A DNA stretch of 64,000 bases from Branchipolynoe longqiensis (GCA_030323885.1 CM059197.1:28167178-28231177), one strand, 5' to 3'; positions 44,372-56,669 are shown, numbered from the stretch's first letter. Made by a program: numbers and translations. Notes: generated by a model from the letters alone, not told the origin.

Positions 44372-44706
44372 ATCCGACTGGGCACGGTGCTCGCTTCAAC
44401 AGAGTGCGGGGCTTGCATGCGGGAGATCGGGAGCTTGGCTCCCCGTAGAATCAAACAAATGACTTATAAAATTGATACTTGTCACTTCCTAGCCTGGCTC
44501 TCAGCATTAATAGGATAGGGGGAAATGACTGGTTAGCTCAGTGTCAGGATAATGTGACTGAATGGGATATTAGGTCATGTTTTCAGCGGCCTGATTTCCC
44601 AGTGGGGTGGCACTATAAAGTTGCCATGAGTGTGTACTGTTACAAGTCGTACCCGTCCTGATATGACCTTAAATGTTGCCAGGATGCAAAACTCCAACAA
44701 CCAATG
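44372..44706 (+). repeat. SINE-A, full length
   Basis: A tRNA-like head (gggcacggtgctcgcttcaac ... gggagcttggctccccg), the linker and complete body, and the tail gatatgaccttaaatgttgcc...gcaaaactccaacaacc. Confidence 0.8.
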
Positions 44707-44760
44707 TTAGATCGGAATTGGCGTTAAATTGGAGTGCTTTATAACGTTGTTTCACTGTAC
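44707..44760. repeat. Mariner-like terminus fragment
   Basis: ggagtgctttataacgttgtttcactgta reads, complemented, as a CAGTGAAACAACGTTATAA end, similar to but distinct from the element at 43807. It may be the far end of an element split by the SINE. Confidence 0.45.
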
Positions 44761-45060
44761 ATATTCAGAGTAGTGGTCCTGTTAGTGTTAGGCTGGACCA
44801 ATCTCACAGCGCCATTGACAGATACTCCAGGGTGAGCAGCGCGGCGCCGTCTCCGTTATCCTCCATCCATCAGAGGTCACTCCGGTCCATGGGCCCCATA
44901 ACCACGTCGGGTCACGTGACCCACTGCATGGCGAGGTGTCAGTCGCCCCTTGGGGTGTTTTGCGAAATGGCAATTGTGGGTGTCTTCCGGTTGGATGTGG
45001 GTGGGGTGAGGAGAGGTATGGTGGTGAGTGAGTAGGTGGGTGGGGGTTATGACACATTGT
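44761..45060. other. Unannotated GC-richer DNA
   Basis: Open frames on both strands but no recognised motif or splice structure. A cgggtcacgtgacccac palindrome lies near 44909-44925. Confidence 0.3.
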
Positions 45061-45424
45061 TTAGTTGTTGTTGTTTTATGTCCTAGCAACATCTAACGTT
45101 ATTATCTGGACGGGTCATATCAGGACTTGTGACAGTGCACATTCATGGTGACTTTTTATAGTGCTGCCCCACTGGGAGAATAGGCCGCTACCACCATGAC
45201 CTTATAACCCCCTCAGTCACATTATCCTGCCACTGAGCCAACCAGTCCTGGCCCATCTCTAATAATGTCAAGCGCCTAGCTAGGAAGCCATAAGTATACA
45301 TTTTTAAGTCATTGGTTTGACTCGACCAGGGTTCGAACCCACCAACCCATGGGTTTGGATCACCAGATCTCCCAAAACAGGAGGCGGACGATCAACTTAT
45401 TCGGCCATCCCGTCTGGTCAGGTG
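45061..45424 (-). repeat. SINE-A, full length, reversed
   Basis: Inverted tail (ttgttgttttatgtcctagc), body, linker (tcattggtttgactcgacca), B-box complement gggttcgaaccc and a head ending ttcggccatcccgtctggt. Confidence 0.88.
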
Positions 45425-45639
45425 ATGACGCAAGAGAGGTGCATCAACAATCACAACGACAATAAATTCAATAAAAGGGTGAACATATATGTTGGTCCTT
45501 GTGGGTTTTGCTATTACCATATACTAAGATTTGTGTAGTTGTCGCAAGAAAAGAGTTTGGCCAACTTTGATGGACCAGTCTTCAACGACAATGTTTGGCT
45601 GCGTGGTGCAGCTCATTTGGGATGGGGGTTTGTGTTTGA

Positions 45640-47690
45640 GTGTGTTGATCTGTAATGGTTGTGTGTGGGTGGGTGGGGAACGTGTTTGTGTGAGTGTGTG
45701 GGGGGATATAGTGCGTGGGTGTGTGTGCGATATAGTGTGTGGTGCAATGTGTGTGGGGTGATATGATGGGTAGGTGCATGTGTGTTCGGTGGGATATAGT
45801 GTGTATGAGGAGGAGGGACACAGTGTTAAGAACATGTTTGGTGTGTTATTGTTTTACGTTCTAGCAACATCTAAGGTCATATCAGGACTGGTTAAGAACA
45901 TTTAATGGGTGGTATACATTGTGATGGAGGGTGTGTGGTGGGGTATAGTGTTTGCATGTGCGGAGAATATAGTGTGTGCGTACATGTGTGTTGAGTGGGA
46001 TATCGCGTGTGGATGCTTATATTTGGGTTGAGGTATAGTACCTTTATTAGTATTCGGTTGAGTGTGTGTTGGTGTGTGGGTGATGTAGTGTATGGTGTAT
46101 GCCAGTGATATATAGTGTATCGGTGTGTCTGTGAAGGAATAGTGGGTAGGTGCATGTGTAAGCGACATGCTATAGTGTGCGGGTGAGTGTGGAATTGGAT
46201 ATTGTACATGGGTAAGTATCTGAAGGGTGGAATATAGTATGTGTGTGAGTGTTTGGGGCGTGGTATATAGTGAGTGGTCGGAGGTCTCGAGAGGGATATT
46301 TAGTGAGTGATTGATGGGTGGTTGCTTTACGCCGTCTCGGTAGCATAGGCCATATTCATGGCGAAAGGGGTATAGTGTGTATGTGGAGGATGGAGAGAGG
46401 TGTTTGGTGTGAGGAGGGATAGAATGTGTGGGTGGAATGGAATATAGTGTCTGTGTGTGTGGAGTAGGGTATTGTGTGTGGGAACATGTGTGTGGGTGGG
46501 ATACAGTGTGGGGTGAGACATATTGTGTGGGTGCGTTTGTGAGGGGTGCGATAGAGTGTGGGTGTATGTGGCGTAGGGTAGTGTGTGTGGGTACATGTGT
46601 GTGGGGGATACAGTGTGGGTGGGTGAGGGGTGGTACATACTGTGTGGGTGCGTGTGTGAGATACAGTGTGGGTATGTGTGGAGTACAGTATTGTGTGTGG
46701 GTATGTGTGTGGGGGGGATACAGTGTGTGTGGGGGGGGGGGTAGCACATCGTGTGTGGGTGCGGGTGTGAGGGATGGGAGACAGTGCGTGGAGTAGGATA
46801 CTGTGTGTGGGTATGTGTGTGGGTGGGATACAGTGTGTGAGGGGGGACATAGTGTGTGAGTGCGTTTGTGAGGGGCGCGATAGAGTGTGTGTGTATGTGG
46901 CGTAGGGTAGTGGGTGTGTGGGTACGTGTGTGTGATAGAGTGTGTGTGAGGGGGTGGGACATAGTATGTGGGTGGTGTGTGAGGGGTGGCATATAGTGTG
47001 TGTGGAGTAGGGTATAGTGTGTGCGTAGTGTGTAGTGTGTACTGTGTGGGTGCATACTGTCTGTGTGGGTGGGGTGGGGTAGGGGGGACATAGTGTGTGA
47101 CTGCGTTTATAAGGAGTGCCATATTGTGTGTGGGAATGTGTGTGGGGGTGGGATGTAGTGTGGATGTGTGTGGGGGGGTGGGACATAGTATGTGGGTGCG
47201 TGTGTCAGGTGTGCCATATAGTGTATGTGTGTGTGGGTGTCTAGAGTGTTATAGTGTGTGTGTGGAGTGGAATATAGCATGTGGGTGTGTGTGTGGATTA
47301 GGGATTGTGTGTGGCTACGGGTGTGTGGGTGTGATACAGTGTGTGGGGGTGGCATATAGTATGTCTGTATGTGGAGTAGCATGTAGTGAAAGGGTGTGTG
47401 TGTGGGTTACAATGTTGGTGTATGTGTGGGGTGGGACATAGTGTGTGAGTGTGGGTGTGGGGTGGCATATGGTGTGTGAGTGCGTATGTGAGGGGTGGCA
47501 TATAGTATGTGGGTGTGTGTTGAGTAGGGTATAGTGTGTGGCTACATGTGTGTGGCTGGGATACTATGTGGGTGTATGTGTGGGGTGGGACATATTTTGT
47601 GAATGCGTGTGTTGGGTGGGATATAGTGTGTGAGTGCATGTGTAGGGGTGGATATTATGCGGTGTGGGTGGATGTGGGTGTGCTGTGTGT
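45640..47690. repeat. TG-rich minisatellite, about 2 kb
   Basis: Degenerate units built from gtgtgtgggtgcgtgtgtgag plus gggtgggatacagtgtg, about 35-60 bp. A SINE-A tail fragment (gttttacgttctagcaacat..., 45848-45895) interrupts it. The 406-codon His/Thr/Pro-rich frame on minus follows from the repeat. Confidence 0.9.
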
Positions 47691-47883
47691 GGCTGTTGTG
47701 GACATGTAAATGTGGTTGGTGTGTGGTAGTTGGGAGGAGGATAGAGTGGGGGGTCTGGGGGTGGAGTAGGGGTTAGAGGTGGATGGACCTAGTAGCGGTG
47801 TAATGGTGAGTTGTGGGACTGCGGACAAGGCTGGGTCAGCGGGGATTTGCGGCCGGAGTCGGCCGGACTAGTGAACAGGTCAG

Positions 47884-48250
47884 CTCGCAGATTTAGGACC
47901 GTGGGGAAACCAGGTCTGCACGCAGATTTAGGATTGTGTGGTAGCCAAGTCTGGATGCAGATTTAGGATTGTGTCATGGTTAAAGGCTGCATGCAGATTC
48001 AGGATTGTGTGGAAGCCAGGGCTGCATGCAGATTTAGGACTGTGGAAGCAAAGGCGGCATGCATATTTAGGACTGTCTGGAAGCAGTGGAAGGCCAGGAC
48101 ACATACACATGTTTAACTGTGTGGAAGGCAGGACCACTTGCCAAACACTAGGACTCTATGGACGGCAAAGCTGTTTGAAGATTTCCTATTGTGTAAAAGG
48201 CAGGACCGTGTAACCAATTAGGAATCCTTGGAAAGCAAGGCTGCATGTCT
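47884..48250. repeat. Minisatellite of about 36 bp, about 10 units
   Basis: Units close to gcagatttaggattgtgtgg + aagccagggctgcat, increasingly diverged toward 48250. Confidence 0.85.
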
Positions 48251-48487
48251 AGGCATGTCTTGTGTAGTTTTCCCCATTGGTTATAACCCACGCTTTGTGT
48301 TTGGCCAATTAGCGATGGCTAGGGTAGGTAACCTAGCCTTTCCAAATAGTCGACAGAGAACAATTATTTAGCCAGCTGTCAGCCTTAAGGTAGTCACATA
48401 AATGAACCTACTCCCGATCTGTCCTGACATTCTCTATGATCGCCTAATGGGACAAAGGCGAATGATACAATTTTGAAGAGTTCAGGC

Positions 48488-48712
48488 GCAAAACCCTGTA
48501 AACCGCAATCCAAAAATTCAGTTTAAGTAAAAGAGTGTTATCTGAAAATAATTTGAATTGTGACTTATTCCACGTTTCTTATGTTGACATGATTAGGGAA
48601 CAAAGAACAAAGACGTAGGAATGAGAAAAAATTAACTTTTAGAAGGTATGATTCCGATGTTTATATCGATTTTCGGATTAGCGTTTATTTGGTTTTGCAA
48701 CTGAACTATTCA
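48488..48712. repeat. Dispersed repeat H, copy 2
   Basis: Ordered similarity to 31690-31912, as described there. Identity unknown. Confidence 0.45.
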
Positions 48713-48793
48713 AACGGTTCCCACAATGATATGGCTCCGATTGGTTACAATGCTCGCCTTCTCTTTTGATTCAGTGTGAACAATGTAACACAT

Positions 48794-49261
48794 TTAAGTC
48801 CCTATCACACCTCGCCGGATTGAGCAACAGACAGGAATTTCTAGTCCGATGGTGTTTGGGCGTGATAAATATCAAAATGTATTAAAATGTGTCAAAATGT
48901 TGCGATATTGGCTCAAAGGCCGCCGGATGAACGGACATGAAAGGGACATGAAAGGGACATGAAACAGACAGGAAACGGACATGAAATGGTCATGAAACGG
49001 ACATGAAACAGACAAGAATGGATAGCCAACGGACGAAATGAACTCAAAGCGGACAATAACCATAGACGTCAATCCGGCGGCATCCTTTCCAAGTTTTGTG
49101 AACGTTCAAAAATGTACCGGATGGTGCTGGATATCAAATGGATATGCAATGGATATGCAATCGATATGCAATGGACACAAACCGGACTTTGCCGGCTATC
49201 AACAGACTTTGTTCGGTTTCTTTCCGTTTCCTTAATCCGGCAAGGTGTGACAGGGGCTTTA
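48794..49261 (-). mobile_element. TTAA MITE, reversed copy of the 16816 subfamily
   Basis: Ends ttaagtccctatcacacctcgccggattg and (complement) cagtaaagcccctgtcacaccttgccggatt. The interior is the reverse of 16816-17272, with expanded ggacatgaaac and ggatatgcaa words. A partial duplicate of its right part (ggatatgcaac array, then aaccggactttgcagg) follows at 49262-49385. Confidence 0.75.
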
Positions 49262-49394
49262 CTGACTCAGCTGCACTTTGGATATCAACGGATATCAACG
49301 GATATGCAACGGATATGCAACGGATATGCAGCGGATATGCAACAGACGCAAACCGGACTTTGCAGGATATCAACAGACATATACATTGTTAAGT

Positions 49395-49482
49395 CATTGG
49401 CTTGACTCAACCAGGGTTCGAACCCGATCTACCAAAATTGGAGATGGATGTTTAACTCATTCGGCCACCCCGATCTGGTCAG
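49395..49482 (-). repeat. SINE-A head fragment, reversed
   Basis: Linker complement (aagtcattggcttgactcaa), gggttcgaaccc and a head ending ttcggccaccccgatctggtc; the body is absent. Confidence 0.75.
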
Positions 49483-49582
49483 CTTCTGCTTCACATCATT
49501 CAATTTGTGGAATCCGAACCGATATAATACTGCTTCGGTTCTAGATCAGTTCACACCCCGCATCTACTCTTGTTTATATACC

Positions 49583-49915
49583 AGACAGGATGGCCGAATG
49601 AGTTAGAGCATCCGTCTCCCGTGCTGGTATATCATGGGTTCGTGGGTTTGAACCCTAGTCGAGTCAAACCAATGACTTACAAATTGATACTTGTTGCTTC
49701 CTAGCCTGGTGCTCAGCATTATTAGGATAGGGCAAGGACTGGTTGGCTCAGTGTCAGGATAATGTGACTGAGTGGGATATCTGGTCATGGTGCCGGCGGC
49801 CTGGTTTCCCAGTGGGACAGCACTATGAAGTTGCCATGAGTGTGCACTGTCACAAGTCAGTACCCATCCTGATATTACCTTAGATGTTGCTAGGATGTAA
49901 AACAACAAACAAACT
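49583..49915 (+). repeat. SINE-A, best full-length copy
   Basis: The 330-bp reference copy of the family. The tRNA-like head has an A box (tggccgaatgagttagagc) and a B box (gggtttgaaccct), closest in style to class II tRNAs (Leu/Ser) with a long variable region. The body follows with the blocks gagtcaaaccaatgacttac, cctggtgctcagcattatta, ggataatgtgactgagtggg, ttgccatgagtgtgcactgt and cagtacccatcctgat. The tail ttagatgttgctaggatgtaaaac(aac)n has the look of a LINE-derived 3' end. It would be transcribed by RNA polymerase III and moved by a partner LINE. Confidence 0.9.
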
Positions 49916-50989
49916 ATGGTTTATCGGCGAGAACAATGGTTATTATAACCTCAGGATGACAGAGGAGCGAAAGAAGGTGATGGGAAAGGCGCCTGGTCAA
50001 TAGTACTCCTGCAAGGCGTAATAGGTTTGATCCCAGCATCAGGTTGCTAATAATACTTGCTCTCCAACCAACAATATTTTAAGTGACTTACAATTATATG
50101 ATGTATAATGTATTATGCGAATATTATTTAGGCTGCAGTGTTACATGCCTCAGCACTGCTGTTTTGTTATATGTTGTTCCTATGTGTATTTATTGGTAGT
50201 TCTCTTCGTTTGCTTACATGCTGATTTAGGTGCTGCTCAGTGACCTGGACCCCTGCTCAAATGCATGCATGCAGGCCTACTTTATTCTGGGACTGGTCAC
50301 ATGTGGATGTAGACTGCTGTATCCACCTCTTTTCTTTCGAAATTGTTGACTTGATAAATGATTGGTAGGCCTGTCCGTGGGTCCAGCCAGAGGATTTCTT
50401 GCTCCAAACCATACTCATTGTTGTTGTCCTTGACGGAAGAATATCAATTATCGACCTGCCAGTACAATCCTCCGCTAGGTATTCTTAATGGAAGTTAATG
50501 GGGATTAGTAACATATTGTCTTGTGGTTGGCAGGTGGCTTATCGGCGGATCTGACCAGAGTATGGGTAGGTAGAGCATGGAGGTTAGGAGGGGCGGAGGA
50601 GCATGTCACTCGTTGGCCCTTAGGGGTCAAACCTGGGCTGTTTTCAGCCACCCAACAATATTTCAGCCCGTGTGAATATTGAAAGGAAGCTGCTCTCCTC
50701 CCACACTGAAACCGGAACTCCCACCGGGGTAAGATGCCTGGTAGACCGGCACGAAGCCCTCCCACTGGTGGGATTTGAGGCGGTGTGTGTGGGGGGGGGG
50801 GGGGTTGGCATGGGGGAGTAGGTGGGGTGGGAGGTCTGGATGGGGTGGGTAGGGGAGGAGTAGGTAGGGTGGGGGCGGCGTTGCAGGGAGAGTAGTGTGT
50901 CGGGAACGGGTGAAATAGGTCCAGAGAGGGCGGAGCAAGGCGGGGCGGAGAAGGACGAGCACGAGTGGGGACATGCAGAGTGTGTGCGG
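49916..50989. other. Unannotated DNA
   Basis: No gene supported. A G-rich tract (50788-50802) and G-rich surroundings to 50950 account for the minus-strand Pro-rich frames. Confidence 0.35.
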
Positions 50990-52245
50990 TGGTCAGTGCA
51001 CGCCAGGAACTGGAGGGAGGGACGGGTACCAGTTGATTACAGTGCTGACAACTGAAGGTGGTACTTGTACTAGGTATGGGTGCCAGTTGGTTGTAGTCAT
51101 AGCGACTGAATGAGATGCATGTAACAATTCATGCGAGCCGTGATGACTGTATGCGATACGGGGATCCGTCCGCGAGTACACTGGCGATTTGAGGAGCTAT
51201 ATGAACCAGACTGTTGGGGTTCTGGCAACTGAATGAGGTACGGGGACCAGTCGGCTGGAGCCCTAACAATTTAATGAGGTACGGGTACCAGTCGGTTGGG
51301 TCCCTGGCTCACTGAATGAGGTATGGGTAACAGTCAGCTAGATCCCTTAGAACTGAATGAGGTATGGGTGCCAGTCGGTAGGAGCCCTGATACCTGAATG
51401 AGGTATGGGTACCAATCGGGTGGAGCCCTTACAACTGAATGAGGTATGGGTACCTGTTGTTTGGAGGCCCTGACAACTAAATGAGGTATGGGTACCAGTC
51501 GGTTGGAACCTTTACAACTGAATGAGGTACGGGTACCAGTCAGTTGGGTCCCTGGCTCACTGAATAAGGTACTGGTCTCTCTCTCTCTTTGAAGATGTAT
51601 TCTGCCTGTCATGGCTAAGTCTGAATAAACTTGTTTTCACCATTAGACAGTTTATCGATAGAAAGCCCGAGCCTACACTTTTACTGACCCAAGGGATTTT
51701 TAACCTCCCACACCACATAGACATGGTATGAGAGCAACTGCCCTTTGATGACACTGTAAGTTATACACAGCGGTGGAAATCCAAATTGGCAGAGGTTGGG
51801 GGGGCACAGGGAATTGAACCATCGACCTTCAGATTAGGAGTCTGACCTAAAAAAAAGTCAGACTCTCTAACCATTCCGCCACAGAGAACACCACGCTACC
51901 AGTTAGCTAGATCCCTTACAACTGAATGAGGTATGGGTACCAGTCAGTAGGAGCCCTGAGAACTGAATGTGGTATGGGTACCAGTCATTTGTAGCCCTGG
52001 CAACTGAATGAGGTACGGGTACCAATCGATTGGAGCCCGGGCAACTGAATGAGGTATGCGTATCAATTGGTTGGAGCCCGAACAATTGAATGAGATACGG
52101 GTACCAATCGATTGGAGCCCTGAGAACTGAATGCGGTACGGGTACTGGTTGTTTGGAGTTGGGACAACTAAATGAGGTACGGGTACCAATCGGTTGACTG
52201 AATGAGAACTGCCAACTGGAATAGGCACGGGTTCCGGTCGGTGGA
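50990..52245. repeat. Minisatellite of about 41 bp with a SINE-B insertion
   Basis: Units close to aactgaatgaggtatgggta + ccagtcggttggagccctgac, from about 51000 to 51580 and resuming at 51893-52245. Confidence 0.85.
51588..51890 (-). repeat. SINE-B, full length, inside the 41-bp minisatellite
   Basis: Inverted tail (tttgaagatgtattctgcc), body and head, ending cattccgccacagagaaca. The minisatellite continues on both sides, so the insertion came after the array formed. Confidence 0.88.
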
Positions 52246-52599
52246 CTACTAACGGGTGGGACAGGTATAGGTGACAGTCGATGGAAGCAGTGGCGCCTCT
52301 CCAGCTCTCGGGTGCCAGGTAATAATGGGGCTGTGGTAGACCAGGCTCCGCTGGGTCATTTGGGTTACTGTGGATTCAGCGACTCGAGAACGAGGCGGTT
52401 ATTGGGCGGCATGTGCTTCCGGTATTTGTCTGGCGTCTGTTTGGGGTGGGGTTGGGGGGGTCTGGAGGGTTCAGTGTCTTTGTGCGTATTGTGGCCAATA
52501 TGTGATCAGGGAGCGAGCAATGGGAAAGGGCTGATTGGACAGGGGGGGTATGTGTATGGTGAGGGTGTATCCAGTGAGTGAGAGGTCACTGAGCTGATA
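52246..52599. other. Unannotated DNA
   Basis: No gene or repeat family recognised. Confidence 0.3.
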
Positions 52600-53440
52600 G
52601 GGCTGGGCAATGTGAGGTCCCAGGGTGAGGTTAATATGGAGAGAGTACGAGGTCAATGTGAGGTCAGCATGTCAATGTGATGTAAATTTGGGATCAGTGT
52701 TAAATCAATATGGGGTTAATGTGAGATAAATGAGAGGTCAATATAGGATCATTGTAAGGCCAGTAGGGGGTCAGTCCGAGGTCAAGTTGAGGTCAGTATG
52801 ATGTCAATGTGAAGTCAGTGTGAGGTCAATTCTGGATCAGTGTGAGGTCAGTGTGAGGGGAGAAGTGTGAGGTGACAAGTGCGGTCAGAATGGTCAGTGA
52901 GAGGTCAATATGGAGTCAATGTGAACTCAATAAGGGGTTAGTGTGAACTCAATATGGGGCCACTGTGATGTCAATGTGAGGTCACAATGGGATCACTGTG
53001 GGATCAAGATAAGGTCAGTCTAAGATCAATTTGAGGAAAGTGTGAAAGAATGGGTGACTGTGCGGTCAATGAGCTCAGTATGAGATCAGTATGAAGTCAG
53101 TGTGAGGTCACTGAGGTAAGTCTGGAGTAAATCTAATGTCAGAGTGAGCTCAATATGGGGTCAGTGTGAAGTCGGTGTGAAGTCAGTGTGGGATCAGTTT
53201 GAGGTCAATATGAGGTCAATTTGAGGTCAGAGTGAGCTCAATATGGGGTCAGTGTGAAGTCCACGTGAAGTCACTGTGGGATTAGTTTGAAGTCAATATG
53301 AGGTAAATGTGATCTCAATATGGGGTCAGTACGGTGTCAATCTGAGGTCAAAATGGGTCCGCCTGAAAGCAATTTGAGCTCGCTATTTGGTCAATGTAAG
53401 GTTGTTATCTGGTCTGTGAGATCAGCATCTGTTTCGTGCG
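52600..53440. repeat. 11-bp-based minisatellite rich in AGGTCA
   Basis: Degenerate direct repeats of gtgaggtcaat-like units. Runs of AGGTCA at exact 11-bp spacing occur at 52650/52661 and at 53202/53213/53224. Many other units read aagtca or ggatca. Confidence 0.8.
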
Positions 53441-54198
53441 AGTTCACTTTAGGATTAGATGTTGGGCTTTTTGCAAATTAAATATCACCTCAACTGATTT
53501 GACTAAGTATTCCCTTCACGATTAGTTGATATATCTTAACACATTATTCCTATTTCAGAAACATCAAATGCTTTACATCTCGAATGGGTTAGTTGCGCTC
53601 TCAATCCGTTGGTAAGGTCTGCGCTTACCAGCAGTATTCGGTTGAGTACGTAGGGGTGGGCGGATGGCAATTGTTCAGGCTTAGTCAGTGTCTTCCTTGT
53701 GCCTGTGTCGATGTGAGCTCTCTGCCGCCAAACCTGGCCTTATATAGGTGCACAAGGTTGATTAGTTCAGGCATTCAACTGCAGATGACAGGTCAGTAGC
53801 ATTAGTTAAGTAATCAGGTTTTGTATTTAAAAGTGAATAAAGGCAGCTCTAGCGTACAAGGCATATATCATAGTGCAGCCGTTCCTCGATAGGTGTCAGC
53901 ATAAGGCCTTCTTAGTTACTATGAGGCTATGGCTGTGTCCGAATGTCAAATTACCCATGTTGCCGAGCATCACGGACAATGACTGGAATGATTGATGGCA
54001 AACAATGTAAAGGACAATCTCAAACTCAATCATTTGACAATGTAGTGCAATGCACTGGCAGAAGACGGATGCCATACTAATTCAACGGTGTATTACGCCT
54101 ATTGGAAATGAACAGTCATGACTATTCTGGATAGGATGCACATTTCCTGACCGACTGACCGACTGAGCAAAAGATGATTAGGTGCTGACTCTCTTTCT
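53441..54198. other. Unannotated DNA
   Basis: Contains the word caaattacccatgttgc..atcacggacaatg shared with 26643-26673. No gene is supported. Confidence 0.3.
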
Positions 54199-54900
54199 TA
54201 AAGTTGTATAATTCGATGGTTTTAAATGTCTGCCATATTATCTTGTAGGTAAATAGTTTAACTTGATGATTATAATCACGTTACTTAGTCTTGAAGTAAC
54301 TTTGAATGTAAATGGTTAAATTTGACTACATGTGAAGTGTGAAAACATTAAATTGAATCTAGGGTGCACATGGATACACCATAGGCCTCCGTTGAAATAG
54401 GTTCTATTAAATTGACTAACTATTCCTTTTATGAAACAACAAATGTTAAATTAATACATCATGATCTCCGTTGGATATGTGATGTTAAAGTTGCATAGTC
54501 CGATGGTTTTGAATTTCTGTATTTTTTCTGAGATAAATATATTAGATCGATCACTAGTACATACTGATATTACCTTAGATGTTGCTAGGATGTAACACAA
54601 CAACACACAAACAAACAAACTTTACATTGGTTCAAAGGTACTTTTATTTTAAATGAGATATTTTGAGTGCAAACAAGGAAAATTAGTTTTGGCAGGCTTG
54701 CCAAAACTCTGACACCATAGACTTCTGCAGTAACAGGTTCTGCTAAATTGACTCAATATTGCCTTCTATGTAAAATCAAATCTAGATAATTGGTTTGGTT
54801 TTGAAAATTTGATATTTCATCGGACTATGCAGCTTTAAATCTAGGTAAGTGTTTTGGGTTTCGAATGAGCTTTGCTGTTCATCGGACTATGAGGCTTTAA
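54199..54900. mobile_element. MITE-D with a second MITE-D nested inside
   Basis: The outer copy runs from cttaaagttgtataattcgatgg (54199) to tcatcggactatgaggctttaa (54900). A full inner copy (54485-54838) has termini ttaaagttgcatagtccgatgg and catcggactatgcagctttaa. A SINE-A tail fragment (54557-54626) lies within the inner copy. Confidence 0.7.
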
Positions 54901-55180
54901 GGTCTGAGGCTGTTTATTAATTTGATTTGTCACATGTCTCTAAACTCTGTTAGGCTGGAAACAGAAAAACATCCGCCCTACCATAACAAGAGTAAACACA
55001 TCAATACAATCAAAAAGCGCCGTTAGGAACAAATCCTGAAATCACTCAGGCCATAACTCTTCCTTGGAAATGCCCTCGGCACTATCTTGGATCTCCAGTC
55101 TTAATGGTGAGCCGTCAGAAATAACCTATAGCAGAAAGCCACACCCGATCTATCCTTCCCTTTCCACACTCACATCCACA
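54901..55180. other. Unannotated DNA
   Basis: No supported feature. Confidence 0.3.
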
Positions 55181-55922
55181 CTCACACCCTCACCATCACC
55201 CCACTCTCATCCTCGTCCACACTCATACACCCACACACCCACAGACCCACACGCCAACACCCACCAACGCACCTACCCCCGATACCCGCACCCACACCAG
55301 CACCCACACCATCACCCCATCCGCACCCACACCAACACCCACACCTACACACCCACTCACCCACACCCACACCAGTACCAACACCCACAAACACGCACAC
55401 CCGGACCTAGACACTCACACACCCACACCCATACCTATACCCACACCAGCACCCACACACCCACCTACACAGTCACACACCAACACCCACACTAGCACCA
55501 ACACCCACACCCACACCAGCACCCACACCCACACCCAGACCAGCACCCACACCCACACCATCACCCACACCCACACCAGTACCCACACCCGCACCTACAC
55601 ACTCACACACCCACACCTACACCCACATCCACACCCGCAATCACACCAGCACCCGCATCCGCATCCACACCCACACCTACACTCATACGCATACCCACAT
55701 CCTCGCCATCACCCACACCACCACCCACAATTACACTTACACCCCGCATACGCACATACACACACCATCCCATACACACCCACATGCCCGCACCCACGCC
55801 CACACCCTCAGCCACACCCCCACCCGCCACTGCAGCCTCATCCTCACCTGCACCCACACCGGACCTACACCCACACACTCACATTCACAGTCAAACCTAC
55901 ACCCACACCCGCACTTACTAAG
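55181..55922. repeat. CA-rich minisatellite
   Basis: Degenerate 6- and 12-bp units of acaccc and acaccagcaccc. The long frames on both strands are repeat products. Confidence 0.9.
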
Positions 55923-56111
55923 TAATTACTTAATAATGCTATTGAATCTATCATCGCTGGAGGCGATAGCGACATTGATTTGGCATGTATTCACATTTCA
56001 TATATCCAATGTTAACCACTGATAAGGAAAATTAAAAATACTCATTTGCATATTCCCACATATGGCCCATATATATGACCAGAACATCAACATCTAAGGA
56101 AGGAGAGAATG

Positions 56112-56385
56112 GAACCTGTTGCCCAGTAAACAGTGCACAGCCTTCGCGTGTGGAAGGTCAGATCCCGGCTGAGTCAAATCGATTACTTCCAAAAATGACA
56201 CTTGTCACTACCTAGCCTGATGCTCATCATTAGTAGGATAGAGCAAGAACTGGTTAGCTCAGTATCAGGATCATGTGACTCAGTGTGTGATTTCGAGTAA
56301 TGGTGCCCCCAGTCTGATCTCCCAGTGGGGCAGCGCTATATAGTCACATCAGTGTGAGTCTACTTGTGTGCAAGATAATCAAAAC
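56112..56385 (+). repeat. SINE-A, diverged
   Basis: Head remnant (gaaggtcagatcccggctga), linker, body blocks (cctgatgctcatcattagta, gatctcccagtggggcagcg) and no clear tail. A fragment of MITE-D-like interior precedes it at about 55960-56030. Confidence 0.7.
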
Positions 56386-56669
56386 TGTGCATGATGTGTG
56401 ATAGTTCTGTCGACAATGACAAAAAGTGCCAATAGTCAAGATTTGTCATATCTCATCACATTCTCATTCCCTAATTTAATCACCATCAAACTTATTTCTG
56501 AAATGAACTGCTACTATCTGCGTCTAGAACCCCAGTGGCTTGGAGCTGATAAATGTGTTATGCTGACGAATATAACCGTCCTGGACAAAAAAGGCACTAA
56601 TAAAGTATTTGTGTCTATACCTATCCAGAATAGATTCTGTGTGCCATAAACTTAGATTACTTTCAGAGT
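56386..56669. other. Unannotated DNA
   Basis: An 83-codon frame at 56398-56649 is not recognised and has no supporting context. Confidence 0.3.

Noticed and set aside
44788..45057. Possible host exon in a GC-richer patch
   Set aside because: Frames are open on both strands, with no splice sites that give a coherent exon and no recognised motif.
45902..47186. His/Thr/Pro-rich frame of up to 406 codons
   Set aside because: TG/CA-rich minisatellite with the same composition in overlapping frames.
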